A program made the translations under genes and the position numbers. This document shows, in pieces, positions 11,249 to 23,766 of a stretch of DNA of 64,000 nt. This stretch comes from Daedaleopsis sinensis (lineage: Eukaryota > Basidiomycota > Agaricomycetes > Polyporales > Polyporaceae): contig CM066307.1 in assembly GCA_033807695.1 (NCBI GenBank), positions 1,488,001 through 1,552,000 on the forward strand, read 5' to 3'. Below the pieces are notes generated by a model. The model worked only from the letters and a program-made list of their open reading frames with translations. It did no database searches and had not been told where the DNA came from. Numbering within the stretch: the stretch's first letter is position 1; every line of letters starts with the position of its first letter.

Positions 11249-14200
11249 TCAGAGCGAGAGGGTGTCCTTCCAACGCTCTGCAACGGCCTCGCCACGGAAG
11301 ACCTCGTGAAGGACCTCCCTGACATCCTCGACGTAGACGAAGCGAATGCCCGTCTTGACGCTATCCGGTACGTTCTCCTCGATGTCCTGACGGTTGCCCG
11401 CGGGCGCAATGATGGTCTTGATTCCCGCGCGATGCGCGGCAAGGATCTTCTCCTTCAAGCCGCCGACGGGCAGCACCATCCCTACGAGTGAGATCTCACC
11501 CGTCATCGCTGTCATGCCACACCAGTCAGCAACGGGACGTGCACACCGCAACCTGCATCACATACCGATGTCGGGGCTGATTTTCGTCTTGGTGAACAGC
11601 GAGACGAACGCGGAGAGGATCGCCGTCCCTGCGCTCGGGCCCTCCTTCCCGATGCTGCCCTCCGGCATGTGGACGTGGATATCGCGGTCGGTGATGAACT
11701 GCTCGTCTGGCGACTTCGTGATGCCGAGCTCAAAGGCGTGGCTCTTGACCCATGAGAGAGCGATTTGAGCACTTTCTCTGATCACCTCGCCGAGCTTTCC
11801 GGTCAGCTGCAGGTTGCCTTTTCCGGGCGTTGACTTGGGTGCGAAATATCATTAGGACATGTCGTGCAGAGGCGATGCAGGATGTCACCTACCAAGGCTT
11901 CGATTGGCATGACTGCTCCGGAGCCATTGCCCAAGTATCCTAGGCCTGTAGACACACCGGGAGGAGGCGCATGAACATACATCCTATCCTTCTGATACAC
12001 CGGCGGGCCGACGTAGTCTTTGAGGTTCTCCGGTGTGATCGTAACGTGCACGGTCTCAGGTACCTGCATGGGCTTCCGCTCGACGGTAGTGACGATACGC
12101 TCAGACTCGGCCTCGGACGATGTGCGGGGCGTCGCGGTCTCAGGAGCATCCGGAGTATCGGAAGGCGCATCCTGCTTCTCGACGGTGGTAGTCGTCTCCG
12201 GAGAAGGCTCGCCGGACTTGTTCGAGTCGACGGCGGCGGCGGCGGCCGCCTCGGGAGCAGGTGATGGGGTAGGCTCTGGGAACACCTCCTCGCCAAGCTG
12301 TCGGACGATCTTAAGTGCAGCTTTGCGGTAAATCTAGGCCATGTCATGAGTAGATGTACATTCTCACTAGACGTTGGACACATACCTTGTCAATGTGCTT
12401 CTTCAAGTTCCGTACACCGCTCTCGCGGCAGTAGTACTTGATGAGCACGTCCACCGCAGCAGGATCCAGTTCAACGTCCGCGTCCTTCAGTCCCGATGCC
12501 TCCTTTGCCTGAGGTCCAAGGTATCTCGACGCAATTTGGGACTTCTCCTCAGAGACATAACCGCTGACCTCGAGCACCTCCATACGGTCGAGCAGGGGAG
12601 CAGGAATGGTGTCAAGCATGTTCGCTGAAGTTAGGTTCAGTATGACTGTGAGTTAGTTACCTGTAGCGCAAACGCACCTGTGCACACGAAGAGGACGCGG
12701 GAGAGGTCGACAGGAACGTCCATGCTGACTAGATTTTAGTAACTGATATGATAGAGGCATGATGATAATCATGCTCACTAGTGGTCAAGGAAAGCAGTAT
12801 TCTGCTCAGGATCGAGCATCTCGAGCAGCGCACTAGCGGGGTCGCCGTTGTGCCCACGACCGATCTTGTCAACCTCATCGATAAGCACCAGCGGATTCTC
12901 AGTTCCTACACGCTTCAATGCCTGGATGATCTTGCCCGGGAGTGCACTGAGCACGAAGAGAGTGAGCTGAGCTCCTGTAGCGTGACGATGGGTCTTACCC
13001 AACATAGGTCCGTCTGTGACCCTTGATCTCGGCGACATCGGTCAAACCACCGACCGAGAAGCGGAAAAACTGCCTGTTGAGCGCACGAGCGATTGACTTG
13101 CCGATGGATGTCTTGCCGACACCAGGAGGGCCAGCCAAGCAGATGATCTTGCCTTCAACCGTGCCTCGCAGTTTGCCGACGGCGAGGAACTCGAGGATAC
13201 GGTCTTTAACGTCCTTGAGGCCGTAATGATCCTCGTCGAGAACCTGTTGGGCATGGGCGATGGAGTAATTCTCACGAGAATGCTGACCCCACGGAATCTA
13301 GTGCGAAGTGATGAGTTGCTTAGTCACGCACGATGCAGAGATAGCCGTACCTGGGTGAGCCATTCCAGGTAGTTCCGCGTAACATTTGCCTCGGAAGCCG
13401 CAGGTTCAAGGTGCATGAGCTTGTTCAGCTCCTCGTCGAAGACCTTGCGGACTCCATCGGGCATCTTGAGCACAGCGGCCCGTTCCTTGAACTTCTCGAT
13501 GATTTTGTCCTTTCCGTCCGACTCCATGCCCAGCTCCTTCTTGATGCCCTTGAGCTGCTCCATGAGATAATATTCGCGTTGGCGCTTGGCGATCTTGCTA
13601 TCAACGTCGCGAGCAAGCTTGCTCTGAAGCTGAGCGTTGATAAGTTCCTTCTTCAGCACGAGAAGCGCCTTGCGTAACCGCTCTTCAACGACCAGACTCT
13701 CCAGGACATCTTGCAGTTCGTTGGGCTCGCCTGTCGACACGGCAGCAGCAAAATCCGCGAGCTTGTCTGGCTCGTCAAAGACGTTCGAGGCAACCTGATT
13801 GATCGAAAAGTTCGCAATCTGGTCACGGAACAATGGGTTCAGTTGCGCGATGTCCTTGAAAACAGCGACGATCTCCGACATGAAGGCCCGGATGTACTGA
13901 TTATCCTTCGCATAGGGCTGGGTGACCAGGTTGTCGACGTTGACGACAGAGACGGCATAATTCTCGAGGAACGAGGTTTGCATCGTCATGGGAAGACCTT
14001 CGCGTTCCGGAGGAGGAGTTGGAAGCTGACCTTCGGTTTCCGCGTCCTCCGGTGTGCTCTCCACGACTGGCTCAACCTTAGCGATTCCACCATCCTTCAC
14101 TAATTCCGTGAGACGGATTCGGCGATGTGGGTAGAGAACCGCAGTGAGGCCTTCTTCCTTGTCGCCCTCCTTGCTGCCCTGAGCGGTAAATACGCTAGTA

Positions 14201-14916
14201 ATCTGAGCGAATACCCCGACAGGATGGACCGAGTTTGCATCCGTGATGATGTCACTGTCCGCGTTCTCGTCCTTGAGGAGGAATGCCCCAAGATATGGCT
14301 GGCCGCGACGCATCATCTCCTTGATAGCAGCGACGACCGCAGGATTCCGAATGACGACAGCCTTGTAGAAACCGGGGAAAAGAGGACGACGCGCGATGGG
14401 TAGAGCAAGGACCTGTGGATAAGACTCCGGAACAGATTGCTTAGATATTGATGTCTGAGGTGTCGGAGGGTTATCGGGAGGAGGAGGAGGAGGAGGAGGT
14501 GCCTCTGGACTGTCGGAGCCATCGCCCGATGATGAGGAGGAAGGAGGCGTTGAAGGCGGAGCAGCAGCTGGGGGTGCGGATTGGCTGTCTTCAGGGCTGT
14601 CAAGTCGTACCCCGGTTTGTGACGAGTCTGTCTGAGACTGGGTGTCATCCGACTTCTGCTCGCGTGCGTTCCCCAGCCTCGCATTCACCCAGCGCGGCAG
14701 CCGAACGGCCGCTGTCGGCGTGTAATCCGCGACAGTAGACGAGCAGAACGTACGGCGCGTAGCCACCGCTCTCCCCGCTGCATAGAACGCTGTTCTTGAG
14801 GGACCCGCGAGGCTTGAGGAGAACGCGAGCCTCGATGGTCCTGGGTCGCATACCCTCTGGCTACATGCTCGCGACGAACGACCAGCGGCTGCTCGTAAGC
14901 TTCCAAAAACGTTCAT
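11249..14916 (-). CDS. PIM1: mitochondrial Lon protease
   Basis: Eight exons: 14916-13351, 13297-12999, 12946-12779, 12724-12678, 12624-12386, 12333-11893, 11833-11566, 11508-11249; sum 3288 nt, 1095 aa, phase consistent throughout. This is the ATP-dependent serine protease of the mitochondrial matrix that degrades damaged proteins. The N-terminus is Arg/Ser/Ala-rich like a targeting presequence, followed by a Pro/Ser low-complexity stretch and the LON substrate domain (about residues 160-380). The AAA+ module has Walker [10 protein letters not shown] and Walker [11 protein letters not shown]. The C-terminal protease domain has the catalytic Ser in GPSAGTA and Lys in VGGLKEK. A Ser/Thr/Glu/Pro-rich insert of about 80 residues lies between AAA+ and protease parts, as in other fungal PIM1 proteins. 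About 310 bp without features separate its stop from the tRNA-Arg gene. Confidence 0.97.
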
Positions 14917-15296
14917 GCGTCGCGCAGCTCCCAGGACTGTCCAGCGTCGCAGTCGTTAGCAGGTGGCAGGAGGAACGGGAAGGAGGGAAGGAAGGTGGTG
15001 GGTCGGGTCCGAGTGTGGGTGCTGAGCAAGATGCTCAGAGTTGACCGAGACTCTGTGACGCGTCACTGAGCGCCGGATAGTATCATCTTATCTGATAAGA
15101 TGCTGGCACTTGCTGAGTCAGCCAATAGATAAAGGACAATCTGAGTTTACTAAACTGCCGACGGTCCATGAAGCATGAAGCGCTCTGCCTCTCTCTTTCA
15201 AGTTGCTGTCGCTCGCTGTTGGTGCCAATTCCCTCTGCATTTCCTCGACGCTGCTGTGTATGGCACTTAACTCTTCGGTGACCACCTTGTCTGTTG
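14917..15296. promoter_or_regulatory. divergent promoter region, Lon and the 996-aa gene
   Basis: This 380-bp space separates two divergently transcribed start codons, so it must hold both promoters. A short palindrome, CTTATCTGATAAG (15087-15099), is visible; it contains GATA cores on both strands. No clear TATA box was seen. Confidence 0.5.
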
Positions 15297-18200
15297 ATGT
15301 CGGAGCAGACCCCGTTCAAAGCTAAGCGGGCGGAGAAGAACAACGACCAGCTCTTCCGAGTTATTCTAGAGAACCTCAAGAACGGCGCGGAGTCCCACTA
15401 CACAACCGCCGCAGACAAGTTAACTTCATGGCTACAGAATGAGAGAGCCTACTATGAGAGAGCACGTCCAGTGGTACGTTCACTAACCGCGGCCATACGT
15501 TCGTGTCATTCATCAAAAATGTTCCAGATTGTCGAGTTGATTGAGGTATTGTCGAGACATTGCTTCTTGTCCCTTCTCTTGTGTGTATAACACACTTGCA
15601 ACAGACTGCTCATGAAAGAGTTCAACGCATGAGCGACTTTCCTCAGTATCCATTCCATATCAAGAGATACAACGAGAAGATCAAGCCATGGGCCGACCCC
15701 TTCATCAAGCTCGTCGAGGCGGTGGCACCCTACTACCTGCTCTTCCCTGAAGCTAGTCTCACATGTGAGTACTGGGGGCTTTGGCACGCACTACACGCTC
15801 ACCCATGTCTTCCCCTCGCACCGTCTTAACAGTACGGTTACGAGAACTTATAGCCACCGTCTGTGACAATGTCGATGACTACCTGAAACAGAAGCCCCAG
15901 TATCGACGTCGTGCCTCTAGTACGATCTCCACATTGACTAGGTGAGTATCTGCTTCATGCGCGCCAATTGGCCTCGCGTCCTAGTAATGGTTGGAGTGGT
16001 GGTGTACCTATACCCCTGCTGTAGTCCCCCGGCGTCTCTCGTGTGTCTATGGTGTACTGTTTGGCCACATGTGAGATAAAGGGGTGTAGGCGAGAATGGG
16101 ACATTGCGAGATATGGGACGCAGCGTTGCATCCCTGTTTGCATTCAAATCATTGGCCGAATATGTTTTGCGTGCCACTCGGATTCGTACAGGGTCATTGC
16201 ACTCGGTGTGTGTGTGGCATTGTTTTTATCGAGGTCCCATTGCAACAAGTTGAACAACGATAGGAGGCTGACGACTTTCTTCAGTAGCACGGCTCGGACG
16301 ACCCCTGTAACACCAGTTGTTACGAGCTCCGCCCTTCAGCACCCTACGCAGCCGCCGCTACAACCGGGCTCGCAGCGTGCAGTGGTGTCTACACCCATTG
16401 CCCGCGAATCACTGTCAACGCCGATGTCCCTTCTTACGCCACCTCCAGCATCAAGACCAACGTCTATCTCTGTAAAGATCCCCGGTAGACCAGAAATCAA
16501 CCTTGAGTCTATCGACGCCTTTGTCAAATCGCCTCCGCGAATACAAGTGTCTCCCACTGCGGTCGTGGCTTCTCCCCAGTCTGAAGTTATGACAATGCAA
16601 ACGCCTGTGACGAAGAAACTCAAGAGCTCGAAGAAGAAGAGGTCGCTCTTCCCCGACGACGACTTCATCGCTGCGGACCTTGATTGGTATGATCGGAACA
16701 AGGATAATCAGGATCCTCAACCGCGACCGGAACTATCGTCCCAAACCTCCCCACACATCGGCACCCCGACTGCGGAAGCTTCAGATCCTCAGCCGCAAGC
16801 AATCCCTCAGCCGCAAGCAGCCTCTCCCTCGCAAACAGCTCCTCCCTCGCAAACAGTTCCTCCCTCGCAAACAGTTCCTTCCTCGCAAGCAGCTCTTCAG
16901 CCGCAAGCAGTTCCTCCCTCGCAAGCAATCCCTCAGCCACAAGCAGCTCCTCCCTCGCAAACAGTGCAGCTTCAGCTGCCTACGCCGACCGAGTCTGCTC
17001 CATTACTTGTTGATTCCACGACCTCGGCCACGGCCACGGCCACAGCCACGGTGCCGTTTGGCCAGACTGCTGCAGGGCCTTCCAGAGATTCTCGTTCTCG
17101 TTCTCCGTCCGTACCTCTCCATCAGATCGTGCGAGCTAGATCCCGCTCACCTTCGGTGCCGCTCAGCGAAGTCGTCTCATCTCCGCCCAAACGGAAGGCT
17201 CCACACGAGGAGATCCCCGTGGGTTCGAGGTCGCGGTCACCTCCCCGTTCAACGACCGTCCTTGAGTCCCCGATACGTCCAGGGCCATCTTCAGCGGGAC
17301 CTGCGTCCAGCGCGACGTCGCCGCGAGTGGGAGATGGTCTACCGACGCCTCTTGCAACGAGTCGGAAAATCAAGAGCAAGCGCGGGAGGCCGCCTGGTCT
17401 CAGAGTCCTCCCCGTACTGGCGCACAATCAGCCCAAACGTGTAGACAAATCTCCTTTAGTAGAGACACCCCAACACAAAGCTGGTTCTTCTCTTGACCAT
17501 CCTTCACAACCGCAAACAAAGCTGAAAGTGGCGTCTCCTGAACACGACCCACCTCCACCACGTGTGTCTGGTCCACCCGAATCCCACGAGCTCCCTCCAT
17601 TAAACCCTCCACCCCAAACCATCACCACACCGCCACTTCCACCCCCGTCTACAGTGGTCTCCAGTGAAGCGCACGACATCGTCATGGGCGACGCAACCGA
17701 CTCAGGTGACCACGTCCAGAAGGTTAGCGTCCCAACCGAAATCACAACCATCGTCGCGTCTCCCGAGCCCATGATCGTCGAACCTAGTCAACCCTCTGGC
17801 GCTTCTGATTCGCAGGGCGATCAAGCCCAGGCAGCTGCGCCAGAGCCCCAAACCCGCGAAGATGTCACGATGCGAGAACCCTCGCAGCCCCGTGAAGTGC
17901 CTGCCTCGGCCGACGAGAGTGGTGAGGTGTCGATGGATTTGGGATCTGACGACCCGCCTTCAACTACGCAGCACGATGAGAACGAAGGCACAGGTCCTAT
18001 CTTAAATGGAGAGAAGGAGCAGCACGCAGTGACTACAGGCGACGGACAAGGTGCGTAGCCCTCTGCCTCGATAATGGCAATAGCAATAGTGACATATCTG
18101 AATCGGATACTGTAGCAGTCTCAACATTAGTTGGTACTTTGACTAGTGCAGAACCGCAAGAATCAAGTGCTGTGGTTGACCCGCCCACGACAGTCTCGCC

Positions 18201-19025
18201 AGAGGTGCCTAAACCAGAGGATCCGATGGTTTCAAGTGTGTCACCCTTCACGTCGAAGATCATACGGGTGCTGACGTTGGCGCGGGGGGCTGCAACATAC
18301 ACTCCCGCGCAAAGTCCGATCGTCATGGACTTCGAGCTCGACTCGGACGAGGTTACGCAGATCAAACGTTGGAACGAACGCCAGCAGATTACCGGGTACG
18401 TATTTAATCCTCACAGTTGTTTCGTGTGGCCTTCGTCTGACCGTTGTGCGCAACATCTTATAGTGACCTGTCTATGAGCATGTGCGTCTCGATTGTATCG
18501 TATCCATCCTCTCGGTGCGTCGAGGTCTTTGCGAGCATGTCGGAGGAGACTACAGACCTGGACGTGGTCTCGCTGGGACAACCGAGCAGCTGGCCACATG
18601 ATGGCTCCCTTTACATGGCTCTGGCCGTTTCAGAAGAACGCGGGCAGCCGCAGAGCTTCTACCTCTCCCCGCCGTTCGACATGGTACGTCAATGGCGCCC
18701 CTCTGAACTAATCCGAACAGCTCTGAACGCTCATCTCTTACAGTGCGAACCGGACCGGACCGTCGACCTCGGTGCGCGCGGTCTCCATCCTGGGACCAAT
18801 CGCCTGAATATGTTCCAGTACCGCGACCACTCCGACCGTGTTGTCGCGGTCGTCCTGCACCATCCGACCACCGCGCAGCTCGCGGAGCTGCAGTCCGCGC
18901 GCGACCACGAAACGAGTTGGCAAGCGTTCTTCGACGGGCTCGGCATCTTCAACTTTCCTCTAGTCAACATCCCTACGGTGAGGCCGGCCGCTCCCGTCTC
19001 AGCGCACGCTGTGAGTCGCTGCTAG
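15297..19025 (+). CDS. unknown protein with disordered middle and PINIT-like C-terminal domain
   Basis: Seven exons: 15297-15473, 15605-15764, 15833-15941, 16285-18050, about 18119-18395, 18464-18683, 18744-19025; about 996 aa. The fifth acceptor could also be 18116 or 18131; all keep frame. Residues 1-150 are helical and charged. The long fourth exon is Pro/Ser/Gln-rich with a basic patch (KKLKSSKKKRS), probably nuclear. The last about 185 residues form a compact domain that clearly matches the C-terminus of the convergent gene at 19591-22082: RWNERQ against RWARRQ, SWPHDG against SWPLQG, and GTNRLNM against GKNTLNL, in the same order and spacing. The end of that domain recalls the PINIT fold of PIAS/Siz SUMO ligases, but no SP-RING follows. 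Function unknown. Confidence 0.75.
16783..16968 (+). repeat. 18-bp coding repeat (hexapeptide Gln/Pro/Ser array)
   Basis: Around ten imperfect 18-nt units encode peptides such as PPSQTV, PSSQAA, QPQAIP and PPSQAI within the disordered part of the 996-aa protein. Two DNA unit types alternate, based on CCCTCGCAA and CAGCCGCAA. Such arrays often vary in copy number between strains. Confidence 0.8.
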
Positions 19026-19590
19026 CAGCCTCGATGTGACGTCGCGCACGGCTGATACGCCGGACTTGGCTCTGGACGCTGTAGATGTACAATCGGTGTA
19101 CCATGTAATCGTCGGTATCGTAGTACCATCACGTAGTTGTAATTGTGTTTCTCTCGCATCGCTATCGTATTGTTGTGTGTGCTTGTACGTCGAGCTACAT
19201 GATGGTACTACTGCGCGCTGAAAAATAATGATATATGCGGGGTGCAGTCCTAGCCTCGAATGACGCTGTGTGTATGGAGGATGCGACGTATGCGACGTGG
19301 GTGACGTGGGTGACGTGGGTGACGTAAAACTGTGAAAGATATTGCAGCAGTGCGAAATTGCGAATGCGAATGGACGTGGTGAGAGAGAGACGTCTAGGCC
19401 CTCATCGCACCAGTTTCTCTTTCACTCGTGGTCGAGTTTACCGTGTAGCGCGATGGGAACGACCCGAGAGCGCCAGATATTGATGGTCGTCGCGGTCGTG
19501 GTCGTTGCAACGATGGCTGCTTCGCCGGAAAAGCGCAGCATGAAATGCGTAGTAGGCGAGAGGAATCGATGAGAGTGACTGGCATCGGGT
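19026..19590. other. 3' space between two convergent genes
   Basis: No gene was seen. It holds the 3' ends of the two convergent genes that share a C-terminal domain, plus a small TGACGTGGG repeat described separately. Confidence 0.5.
19291..19326. repeat. tandem 10-bp repeat with TGACGT cores
   Basis: Three TGACGTGGG-type units run in tandem (about 19300-19326), ending in TGACGTAAAA and preceded by two related GCGACGT units. Each core equals the half-site-plus pattern bound by ATF/CREB-type bZIP factors. The placement, between two gene 3' ends, is odd for a promoter element. Confidence 0.6.
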
Positions 19591-22082
19591 TCATATCATC
19601 AGAGGAGAGGGTGCTGAGATTACCATAGGGGTTTGGCTGTTCCTGGGACTTCGTGCAGGACTACGCGAGGTGAATCGTGAGACGTGAGACCATGCCAACA
19701 CGTCCGCATAGACGACTTCTTTCTCCTTTGCAGAGGGCTCCGTAGCATGAACTACGAAGATGTAGTCCGATAACGGCGCGAGCTCAATGAGGTTGAGGGT
19801 ATTTTTGCCACGGACGATCCAGGGCGTTATGTCTATGTGACCCGCGCTGGATGTCTGTATCTACCATGAGTATGAGTGTAGTGATTGCGAAACCAATTTC
19901 CCTTACAAGGTCGGCAGGAAGCCATACTCTGCCGCTCTTGGAGTTGTCGCTCCGTTGTGGTACGAAATTAACTTGTATCACAAGCCGCCCTTGAAGCGGC
20001 CAAGATGGCTGGACATTCCATAGTGCGGTCGCGATATCACCAGGGTTCGCGTCTTGAGGAAGCGATTGAAATGCCGACGCCACTGAGGCTTGCGGCAGAC
20101 AGAGCAGATGCACTGCCACATGACGATCCTTGACGCTACGATGACGGTGAGTATATTCACTCGTATGGGCTGAGCACAAAACTGCTAACCTGAAAGAATC
20201 TTGCCTGCGTGCCCAACGCTCGGCCGCATCTGCTGTGGCGTCGTCGACAAAGAACTCGTTTGTGTCCACGCACGCTGCCGATCGCCCGACCACTGCAGCC
20301 CAGACTCCCGGAACAACGCTGGGAGGATGATCCTCTTCATGCGGAATATCCTGAGCGACATTCATCTCTTGATCGTCGTCGGAAGCGCGTGCCACTCCTT
20401 CGTCCTCGTTCTTGACAAGGGGTGCAAGTGTGACGGTCTCGTAACGTGACGTGTCAGGTGAAGCCGTGGGATTGAGCGATATCTCAGCGTCAGCGTCGGC
20501 TGCGTCCTTCGAATTGTCGAGCGGAGGAATGGGTAACGTTGGCCGCTCGTGGTCACCAGAACGTGCGATGGTGGTAGATAATGGCAGAGAAGCCTCGTCC
20601 AACGCGTGCGCAGAAGGGGTCCGGCTTCCTTCGGTCGGAGCCGGCGGCAAGTCTAATCCAGGCAGGGGCGTGTCCTCAACGTTATGTGCTGCATCATCAG
20701 CCGAGATAATAACCGTGTCTCCCAATCCATCTGCGTCCTGGCTAGAACTTGGATGCAGCGGCGGGACTGTGTGTGGCCGCACGGTTTCCGCCAAGTCTGC
20801 GCCTTGTGTTTCCAGTAGTTCCTGAGTGTCTACTGAAATAGTCTCCTCGGGAATCCCAGGAGTTCGATTATCAGCTTCCAGAGCCACGAGGTCATCGACT
20901 TCCGCTTCGGAAGCCGATTGCGTAGCATCGTCCAAAAGCGACTCGTCTCCTACCGCAGGGGCATCGTCCGGCGAGTCCCTTCTCACGACTTTTGTCGGCG
21001 GTTCTGATGGATCCTCCGAACCCGTCCGTGATCGTTTCGGTCCAGTGTGTGACTGTTTACGCGCCTCGAGAGCGAGCCTGATGAATTCAGCACATTGCTC
21101 GTCAGTGAGCAATGCTTGAGCGCGCTCCTTCACCCGGTCCTCATCCACGTCAGGTTTCCGTACCCTCGCGTTGTTGTTGATTAGAGGTATCAAAAGATCT
21201 CGACATTGCCTGAGTACAGACGCAGGAAACGGGGAAGGTTTAGCACTGGCAGACGCGGATGGTGGCAAAGGGGATTCAAGGATTGGTGCAGAGTGTGCGC
21301 TAGAGCTCGCAGATGACGATGCAGCGGAGCGTGAAGGAGAAAGCGAGGGCGGACTAGAAACTAGCATGCCCTGATGTTCAGAAAGCCCAGTGGTTACAAC
21401 AGTGGTAGGTTGGGGAGCAAGGATAGTTCGCGAGCCGCCAGTAGGGGGGGATTCAAAACTCGTACGGTTGGGGATTGGTTCATACAGAGTAGTCTCTGGT
21501 TGAGTTGAGGGAGATATTTGCGTCTCTTCTTCCATATTAAGTGGATCACCGAACTGCATGAGGGTATGTGGACAAATGAAGGTATGCAGTATTAAGGTTA
21601 CTCACCACATCAATAGTCGACCGCGACCCCCGCCCCCGTCTTCCCCACGACCTCGTCCTGGTTGGAGATGAACGCGGAAGAACGGGCATGGGTTCTTCAG
21701 CCTTTACAAGCACGCCAGAAGAGCTTGATGGAGCCTCTTGAAGTTGCTCGTTTTCGAAGGCGGCTAGCGAATTCTCACCTTCTCCCATCCCGATTTCTCC
21801 ATCCTCAGTGTCGCCAGAGCTGTCCAGAATGTCCGCGGCAGTCTTTGAGTTGACCGCAGAGCCTTCAGCTGCGGTAATTCGCTCGCGCAGGGGTACGTGT
21901 ATGCGCGAAAGCAGAGAAGGCGGCTCCAGTACCGACGGATCTTTCTGAAGCTCTTCAGGTTGCAAACCTCCAGAGTGGTCTTGCGGGTGCATGTACTGCT
22001 GCTGAGGTGGGTTCCCATCCTGCCTGAGCGAGTGCGAAGTACCGTTGGGCGAGGCGCGCAGTGTGGATGGTTCCGTGGGCAT
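19591..22082 (-). CDS. unknown disordered protein, partner of the convergent gene by shared C-terminal domain
   Basis: Four exons: 22082-21606, 21553-20190, 20135-19907, 19854-19591; 777 aa. Most of the protein is Ser/Pro/Glu-rich and disordered. A short helical stretch (SVLRQCRDLLIPLI to LALEARKQ, about residues 245-300) is the only ordered part before the end. The C-terminal about 190 residues match the convergent 996-aa protein (see that entry), with GHIDITPWIVRGKNTLNL and YIFVVHA giving the clearest PINIT-like look: a beta strand, then an N, then an alternating hydrophobic strand. The last exon is needed for this match, which supports the model. The tail is basic with SPARSP repeats. A TATATAA lies about 55 nt upstream of the ATG. 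Function unknown; nuclear or SUMO-linked roles are only a guess. Confidence 0.78.
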
Positions 22083-22927
22083 TCGAAATGTTCCTCTTGG
22101 GAGGTTGTTGGTGGCTGACTCCCAGTTGCAAGCTTATATAGGGAAGCTTAAATGCTGCGGAGTCCTTCTGAAATGGTCAGTACGTTTCGGGGAGCCAGGT
22201 GGTGGTTTGCGAAAAGGCGGTGGTGCGTCACTTTGTGGGCGTCCCTCTCACGGTGAACGCCGTTCTCAGATTGGGAGATTGATTGCTCTTTGCAGACGAC
22301 TACATATCAGGAACAACAGGGAACAACACGCGTTGCCTCCCCGAGGACAATAAGCCTCGTGGTTGATTAAGTTATTGACTCTAAGATACGATTATATGCG
22401 ACAATGTGGAGAAGATCTAGAGAGATAATCGACGATACAACTGCCACAAAAGAACCGATGATTCAAATCTCTAGTAGTCTACGTGGTCGTTCATGCACAT
22501 GCTGGGCGACATATCGAATTACTCACGGTATAGTCCTGAGTGAGATGTATGAGCTCAGCTGAAGGGGGACAGCTAGTGTGACAGTAAGGCGAGATTCAAG
22601 CTCCAAGTCCATGACTGTGTTCGATTCACCATTGAGCGACTCTAGAAGCATCCGCTTTTCTCTCAATGGTGTCGGCTCATGATCGATCCGTCCACTTGTG
22701 CAGACGCCGTTCATAGGGCGTGAGGGGGTGCATAGTGATGCCTCGAGCAAGGATGTTGCCAAGCCCTAGAAGCAACGATCACATTGCTTCTAGTGCCTGC
22801 GACCATTGGCTGAATCGTGCCGCTACCAGCGCGATGCAAACACATAGGCGGCTGGATTCAGACTCACCTGACTCCATATTCCCAAAAGGCAGTGAACCCC
22901 GAATGCCCAGTGACCCCTCTGCCAGAA
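22083..22927. other. intergenic, upstream of the disordered-protein gene
   Basis: It carries the promoter of the minus-strand gene at 19591-22082 (TATA at 22134-22140) and the 3' region of the cytochrome-b5-domain gene. No additional gene was seen. Confidence 0.5.
22134..22140 (-). promoter_or_regulatory. TATA box
   Basis: TATATAA on the minus strand, about 55 nt before the ATG at 22082. Confidence 0.55.
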
Positions 22928-23766
22928 CTATGACGATGCTTCTGACACCATGAAGCCTACAAGGCACTCGTCCAGCATGTAATCGATGTTCACCCAGGCA
23001 TGAGTGAGTGCTAAAGCGAAGAGAATGAGAATTGTGGGCGGCACGTGTGAGCAATCGATAGCAACGAACCAAAAGCGAAAGAGCGGACTCACCAAATAGC
23101 TTCGACCCGTCCCTGCCGGCAACTCGCATGAGCTCTTTCTCTCCGCCAGGATGGTAAGGGAGGTACGCCGTGAGGTTGTAGACCTTGCCATTGAATGAGG
23201 ACCAGGCGTCGTCCCGGGTCCGGTGTTCCTTCAGCATGGACGGCGTAACTCGCAAAAGAGTGTCTGTACCCTGCATGCCATCCACGACCACCATGAGCAA
23301 TTGAACCACCTCGTTGTCTACTGAAGACTCGCACCCTCAAGTTCTGTCCGGATTTCTTCAGGTTGGCCCAGTCAAGCGGACCATGTCCTGGAGCTAGTGC
23401 CACTTTAGCTCGTTTAGAAGCTTTCGGTGGAGGTTTAGTCGTGGTGGTCGGAGGAAGCAAGGAGGATGTAGTGGCAGAAGAGACCCTAGAAGTGCCGGGT
23501 TGTCTGATCGCAAGTGATGGTGGAGGCGGTGGGGGCATGAGTAGAGTATCGGTCAAAATTTGGGGTATTGGGTCGGTTGGGAGGCCCGAAGTTGCTCGCT
23601 GTGCACTGTTGACAGCGGGGAATGCTGGTGGAGCATCGTCGTCTCCGTGTACGGTTTCGTTGTCGTCCTCATCTTCTGCTGACTCGGAAGTCTGTATTGT
23701 TGGCACGTTCAAGGTATCAGCATTTGGATTCTGAGCATACAGCCAATTTCGCAGGTACGATGCCAT
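22928..23766 (-). CDS. cytochrome b5-like heme-binding domain protein (Irc21-like)
   Basis: Three exons: 23766-23335, 23270-23093, 23010-22928; 230 aa. The first about 130 residues are acidic, then Pro/Ser-rich and disordered. The C-terminal about 90 residues are a cytochrome b5 fold: WSSFNGKVYNLTAYLPYHPGG has the first heme His in HPGG, and the second His lies in THAWVN, brought in by the last exon. The C-terminus GFMV is typical. No membrane anchor and no flavin domain follow, so it resembles the small soluble fungal Irc21-type b5 proteins; the electron-transfer partner is unknown. The in-frame TTG upstream was rejected in favour of the ATG at 23766. Confidence 0.9.

Noticed and set aside
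10851..11442. Minus-strand peptides over the tRNA (GIEPATPTCLP type)
   Set aside because: This peptide is the well-known mistranslation of a tRNA gene and its flanks, not a protein.
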